Assembly (NCBI GenBank): GCA_036655975.1
Contig: JAVVPD010000095.1
Span: 1-7,829 of the forward strand
Origin: CASQEL01 sp036655975
GTDB taxonomy: Bacteria; Desulfobacterota; Desulfovibrionia; Desulfovibrionales; Desulfovibrionaceae
Direction of reading: 5' to 3'
DNA: 7,829 nucleotides
Shown: piece after piece, positions 5,376 through 7,829 of the stretch
How the letters are laid out: the number at the start of each line of letters is the position of its first letter
Position numbering within the stretch: position 1 is the first letter of the stretch
The notes under the pieces: model-generated
The model's database searches: none
What the model was told of the DNA's origin: nothing
Seen by the model: the letters and a program-made list of their open reading frames with translations, nothing else
Made by a program: the position numbers and the translations under genes

Positions 5376-6986
5376 ATGAGTGTTTGGAGTGAAGGTTACG
5401 TTACAGACACCGCCTACGAAGCCAAGTTTTTTACTGACCTGACCCCCAGTTTTTTGCGGATGGCCTTGTTGCTGCATGGCGAAGATATGCCCCGTCGCAA
5501 AAAGAATGAGCCTTTGCGCTATCTGGAATTGGGCTATGGGCAGGGTTTGTCCCTGAACGTGCACAGTGCCGCCGTGGACGGCGAATTTTGGGGCACAGAT
5601 TTCAATCCCGACCATACCCTACGCGCCTCTGAAATGGCGCAAGCGGCGGGCCTTGACCCCCAATTGCTCAACATCAGCTTTGCCGAGCTGGACGCCCGCA
5701 GTAGCCACGGAGACCTGCCCCTGTTTGACATTATCGCCCTGCACGGGGTGTGGTCGTGGATAAGCGATGAAAATCGCCAGCATATCCTCAACATCATCCA
5801 CCGCAATCTCAAAATGGGTGGGGTGGTCTACATTAGTTATAATACCCTTCCCGGGTGGGCGCCCTTTATGCCCGTGCGCGATCTTCTGGCCATGCATGCC
5901 GATACGCTGGGCAATGCCGCGCAAGATTCCAGCGCCCGCATTCAGCAGGCCTACGCCTTTGCCCGCCAATTAGCCGCTGCCAAAGCCGGCTATTTTATGG
6001 CTAACCCGCAGGCCACCGCCAAGCTGGAACAGCTTGAAGGCAAGTCCTTAAGCTATCTCACCCACGAATACATGAACAGCCACTCCCGCCCCTTCTATTT
6101 TGCCGATGTTGCGGCGGCGCTTGGCAGAGCAAAATGCACTTTTGTCAGCTCCACGCGTTTTATTTCCCAGCTTGACGTGTGCCTGCCCGCAGACTGCCTG
6201 CCCTTGTTGCACAACGCTGCCTCCCCCGTATTGCGTGAAACCCTGCGCGATTACAGCCTTAACCAAGCTTTTCGGGCAGATATTTTTATTAAGGGCAGCA
6301 GCCGCCTCAGCCAGCGTGAACACATGACCCGCATGGGCGCTTTCCGCGTGGCGCTGGCCTGCCAATTGGAAGTGATCAACCTCAGCATTATGAGCCCGCG
6401 CGGGGAAATGACCCTGAAGGAAGAGGTCTACCGCCCTCTCTTGGCGGCCCTGGCCGACAAGGCCTACACCCCCAAAACGCTTGAACAATTAGAAGATCAC
6501 CCCCTGCTGGAGGCCATGTCCAGCGCGGTATTGCTGGAAGGGCTCACGGTGCTTGCCGGCGCGGGCTATGTGCATCCGGCCTGCAAAGCCGCTGCCGCCC
6601 AGCACAAAAAATGCGCGCAACTCAACCGTATTTTGTGCGAGCGCGCCCGCATGGGGGAAGACTTGCCCGTGCTGGCTTCTCCGGTGTTGGCGGGGGGGCT
6701 GCGCTCCACGCGTATTGAGCAGCTTTTCTTGCTGTCCATAGCCGAGGGCGGCGAAAAGCCCAGCCTATGGGCTGAGGACGCCCTAAATGTGCTTTCCAGT
6801 CGGGGCGAACAGCTGTTGCGTGAGGGCAAAGCCTTAGAACCCGCAGACGCGCTGAACGAGATGACCACCCTTGCCGAAAGCTTTGCCGCCGAACGCCTGC
6901 CCTATTTACAGGCCATGGGCATTGTGCCCACGCAGCTAAAAGCCCTGCCCCCTGAACAGCCCAGCCCCCTTACGGAGAAAAAATAA
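5376..6986 (+). CDS. SAM-dependent methyltransferase with methyltransferase regulatory domain (PKMT-like)
   Basis: This is a 536-aa class I methyltransferase. SAM-binding motif I is YLELGYGQG (49-57), the acidic residue that usually binds the ribose is Asp75 in GTDFNPDH, and the later strands FDIIALHGVWSW (117-128) and VYISYNTLPGW (151-161) are clear. After the catalytic fold comes a region typical of the methyltransferase regulatory domain (about 215-300, including LTHEYMNSHSRPFYFADV), then a helical C-terminal region. The same order and size occur in rickettsial lysine methyltransferases acting on the outer-membrane protein OmpB. The substrate here is unknown. It is probably cytoplasmic, as I see no signal peptide. 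ATG 5376 has GGAG 7 nt upstream. Its stop overlaps the next start by 1 nt (TAATG), so translation is probably coupled. A G7 run (6692-6698) falls at residues about 439-441. Confidence 0.85.
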   Translation: MSVWSEGYVTDTAYEAKFFTDLTPSFLRMALLLHGEDMPRRKKNEPLRYLELGYGQGLSLNVHSAAVDGEFWGTDFNPDHTLRASEMAQAAGLDPQLLNISFAELDARSSHGDLPLFDIIALHGVWSWISDENRQHILNIIHRNLKMGGVVYISYNTLPGWAPFMPVRDLLAMHADTLGNAAQDSSARIQQAYAFARQLAAAKAGYFMANPQATAKLEQLEGKSLSYLTHEYMNSHSRPFYFADVAAALGRAKCTFVSSTRFISQLDVCLPADCLPLLHNAASPVLRETLRDYSLNQAFRADIFIKGSSRLSQREHMTRMGAFRVALACQLEVINLSIMSPRGEMTLKEEVYRPLLAALADKAYTPKTLEQLEDHPLLEAMSSAVLLEGLTVLAGAGYVHPACKAAAAQHKKCAQLNRILCERARMGEDLPVLASPVLAGGLRSTRIEQLFLLSIAEGGEKPSLWAEDALNVLSSRGEQLLREGKALEPADALNEMTTLAESFAAERLPYLQAMGIVPTQLKALPPEQPSPLTEKK

Positions 6987-7522
6987 TGCGTAAATTCCCC
7001 CTATTGTGCGCCCTACTTTTGGCACTGGGCCTCATGCCCGCCTGCACAGACACCGCCACCGCCGAGAGCATTGGCGTGGTGAACACCAACCGTATTTTGA
7101 CAGAATCCCAACCCGCTAAAGCTGGGGAGGCCCATCTCAAAAAAGTGCAAGGCGTGTTGCAAAAGGGCTTGGACGACTTGCAAAAAATGTACAAGGGCAA
7201 GGAAAAAACCCCACAAGCCCAGCAGGCTATTCGGGAAGGCTATGCGGCGCTTGAGCAACAAATGGCGGCAGAAAAACAGGCCGTGTTGCAGGTGCTGGGC
7301 AAGGCTTTGGACAAAGCGGTGAAGGAGTGGCGCGCGGACAACAAAAAAATTCTTGTGGTGGTCAGCCAGCAAGTGTTGCTGGACGCTGACGCTTCTGTCG
7401 ACGTGACCAGCGCCGTAATGCAAGAAATGAACCAGCAAAAGCCCGAATTTCCCGCCCTGCCCACGGTAAAGGTGAACCCTCCTCCCAAGGAGGAAGCCAA
7501 AGCCGCCCCCAAGCGGCGTTAA
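6986..7522 (+). CDS. OmpH/Skp-family exported protein
   Basis: This is a 178-aa protein with a signal peptide: MRK, then a hydrophobic stretch to about residue 19. Cleavage could be by signal peptidase I after ATA (24-26), or by signal peptidase II before Cys20. The latter has a weak lipobox (LMPAC). The mature part opens with IGVVNTNRILTESQPAKAGE (29-48), the hallmark of the OmpH/Skp family. It continues with a long Gln/Lys/Ala-rich helical region (about 48-118) suited to the coiled-coil arms of a trimeric periplasmic chaperone. The strand KKILVVVSQQVLL (120-132) and the DVTSAVMQEMN helix follow. The C terminus is Pro/Lys-rich. Skp-like proteins hold unfolded outer-membrane proteins in the periplasm. 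It overlaps the methyltransferase stop by 1 nt and has GGAG upstream inside that gene. No bam or lpxD gene adjoins it, so it is probably a specialised paralogue rather than the housekeeping skp. Confidence 0.82.
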   Translation: MRKFPLLCALLLALGLMPACTDTATAESIGVVNTNRILTESQPAKAGEAHLKKVQGVLQKGLDDLQKMYKGKEKTPQAQQAIREGYAALEQQMAAEKQAVLQVLGKALDKAVKEWRADNKKILVVVSQQVLLDADASVDVTSAVMQEMNQQKPEFPALPTVKVNPPPKEEAKAAPKRR

Positions 7523-7563
7523 ACACGCTGCGGCGCTTTAAAAACCCGGGGGGGGATATAGCC

Positions 7564-7704
7564 ATGCCCAAAAATTACCCACTTTTCTGGATAAGCCTGC
7601 TGCTCCCTTTGTTGTGTGCCTGCTGGCTGCTAGAAAACCTCGCAAGGCTCGTGCGCCGTGCGAAGGTGCTTGCCAAGAATTATACATATATTAAGGAAGG
7701 ATGA
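7564..7704 (+). CDS. 46-aa hydrophobic small protein, function unknown
   Basis: A short open frame starts MPKNYPLFWISLLLPLLCAC, with one hydrophobic segment at about residues 6-23, and continues into a basic stretch ARLVRRAKVLAKN. It could be a small single-pass membrane protein with a cytoplasmic basic tail. The LLCAC around 17-20 also resembles a lipobox, although only 26 residues would remain after Cys20. I do not recognise a family. Support for its being real: it fits the 188-bp gap between two genes, has a G-rich ribosome-binding site (G8 at 7548-7555, then ATATAGCC and ATG), and ends 6 nt before the next start. The G8 tract is long enough to slip. Confidence 0.55.
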   Translation: MPKNYPLFWISLLLPLLCACWLLENLARLVRRAKVLAKNYTYIKEG

Positions 7705-7710
7705 AGAAAA

Positions 7711-7829
7711 ATGACGAGAAATAAGAAAAAACTCCGCAGGGAAGAAAGGCGCTATTCGGTCACCCGCACCGCGCGCACCTTGGTGCTTACCGGCCTGCTG
7801 CTGGCGGGCGGCGTGGGCAATGCGCTGGC
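7711..7829 (+). CDS. N terminus of an exported protein (runs off the window)
   Basis: Only 39 full codons are visible. They start MTRNKKKLRREERRYS, a strongly basic region of about 20 residues, then a hydrophobic core TLVLTGLLLAGGVGNAL that fits a Sec signal peptide with cleavage expected just beyond the window. The long charged n-region recalls signal peptides of large secreted or autotransported surface proteins, but it does not match the classic extended signal peptide motif and has no twin-arginine motif. The ribosome-binding site is AAGGAAGGA about 9-10 nt upstream. It is only 6 nt after the small gene, so probably in the same operon as the methyltransferase and OmpH-like genes. The family cannot be named from this much sequence. 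Confidence 0.65.
   Translation, partial: MTRNKKKLRREERRYSVTRTARTLVLTGLLLAGGVGNAL

Noticed and set aside
5358..7571. Several minus-strand and alternative-frame open frames within the methyltransferase and OmpH-like genes
   Set aside because: All lie inside strongly supported plus-strand genes, lack ribosome-binding sites and show no protein family features.
1..7829. CRISPR arrays, insertion sequences or an integrated element
   Set aside because: No regularly spaced repeats, transposase-like frames or terminal inverted repeats with target duplications were seen.

Overview
This window looks like the chromosome of a sulfate-reducing delta-proteobacterium of the Desulfovibrio type (Desulfovibrionaceae or a close relative). 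That placement rests on the protein sequences I recognise: an EF-G with the Desulfovibrio-type N terminus, an S24 repressor with the Cys-Gly linker style common there, and a small OmpH-family protein. It is inference from memory, not from a search. Base composition is moderate in the genes and clearly AT-rich only in the 5.0-5.4 kb intergenic region.

The left half, all on the minus strand and read right to left, is a compact str operon: rpsL (S12), rpsG (S7) and fusA (EF-G), followed by argJ (arginine biosynthesis, cut by the window edge). A good sigma70-type promoter sits just upstream of rpsL, with a near-perfect dyad across its -35 box and spacer. The three intercistronic gaps are not bare. 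The rpsL-rpsG gap holds a long nested imperfect hairpin at the place where E. coli has its S7 translational control site. The rpsG-fusA gap holds an 11-bp perfect inverted repeat plus further small hairpins. The fusA-argJ gap holds a 15-bp perfect inverted repeat without a U tract. After fusA comes argJ, not tuf or the S10 operon. Two starts differ from the longest open frame: fusA most likely starts at GTG 2941, and rpsL at ATG 4094.

Immediately upstream of rpsL, in the same direction, lies a CI/LexA-like repressor (HTH plus S24 Ser/Lys peptidase, probably self-cleaving). Diverging from it across a 377-bp gene-free region with operator-like dyads is a plus-strand operon. It comprises a 536-aa SAM methyltransferase with a methyltransferase regulatory domain (the architecture of rickettsial outer-membrane-protein lysine methyltransferases), an OmpH/Skp-like exported protein overlapping it by 1 nt, a 46-aa hydrophobic protein, and the start of a further exported protein that runs off the window.

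The most interesting idea is that the right half is one locus. A damage- or signal-cleavable repressor may control an operon that methylates, chaperones and exports a surface protein. G7-G8 homopolymer tracts lie in the repressor, in the methyltransferase and in the ribosome-binding site of the small gene, so on/off slippage is worth checking. The decisive missing piece is the identity of the gene beginning at 7711.
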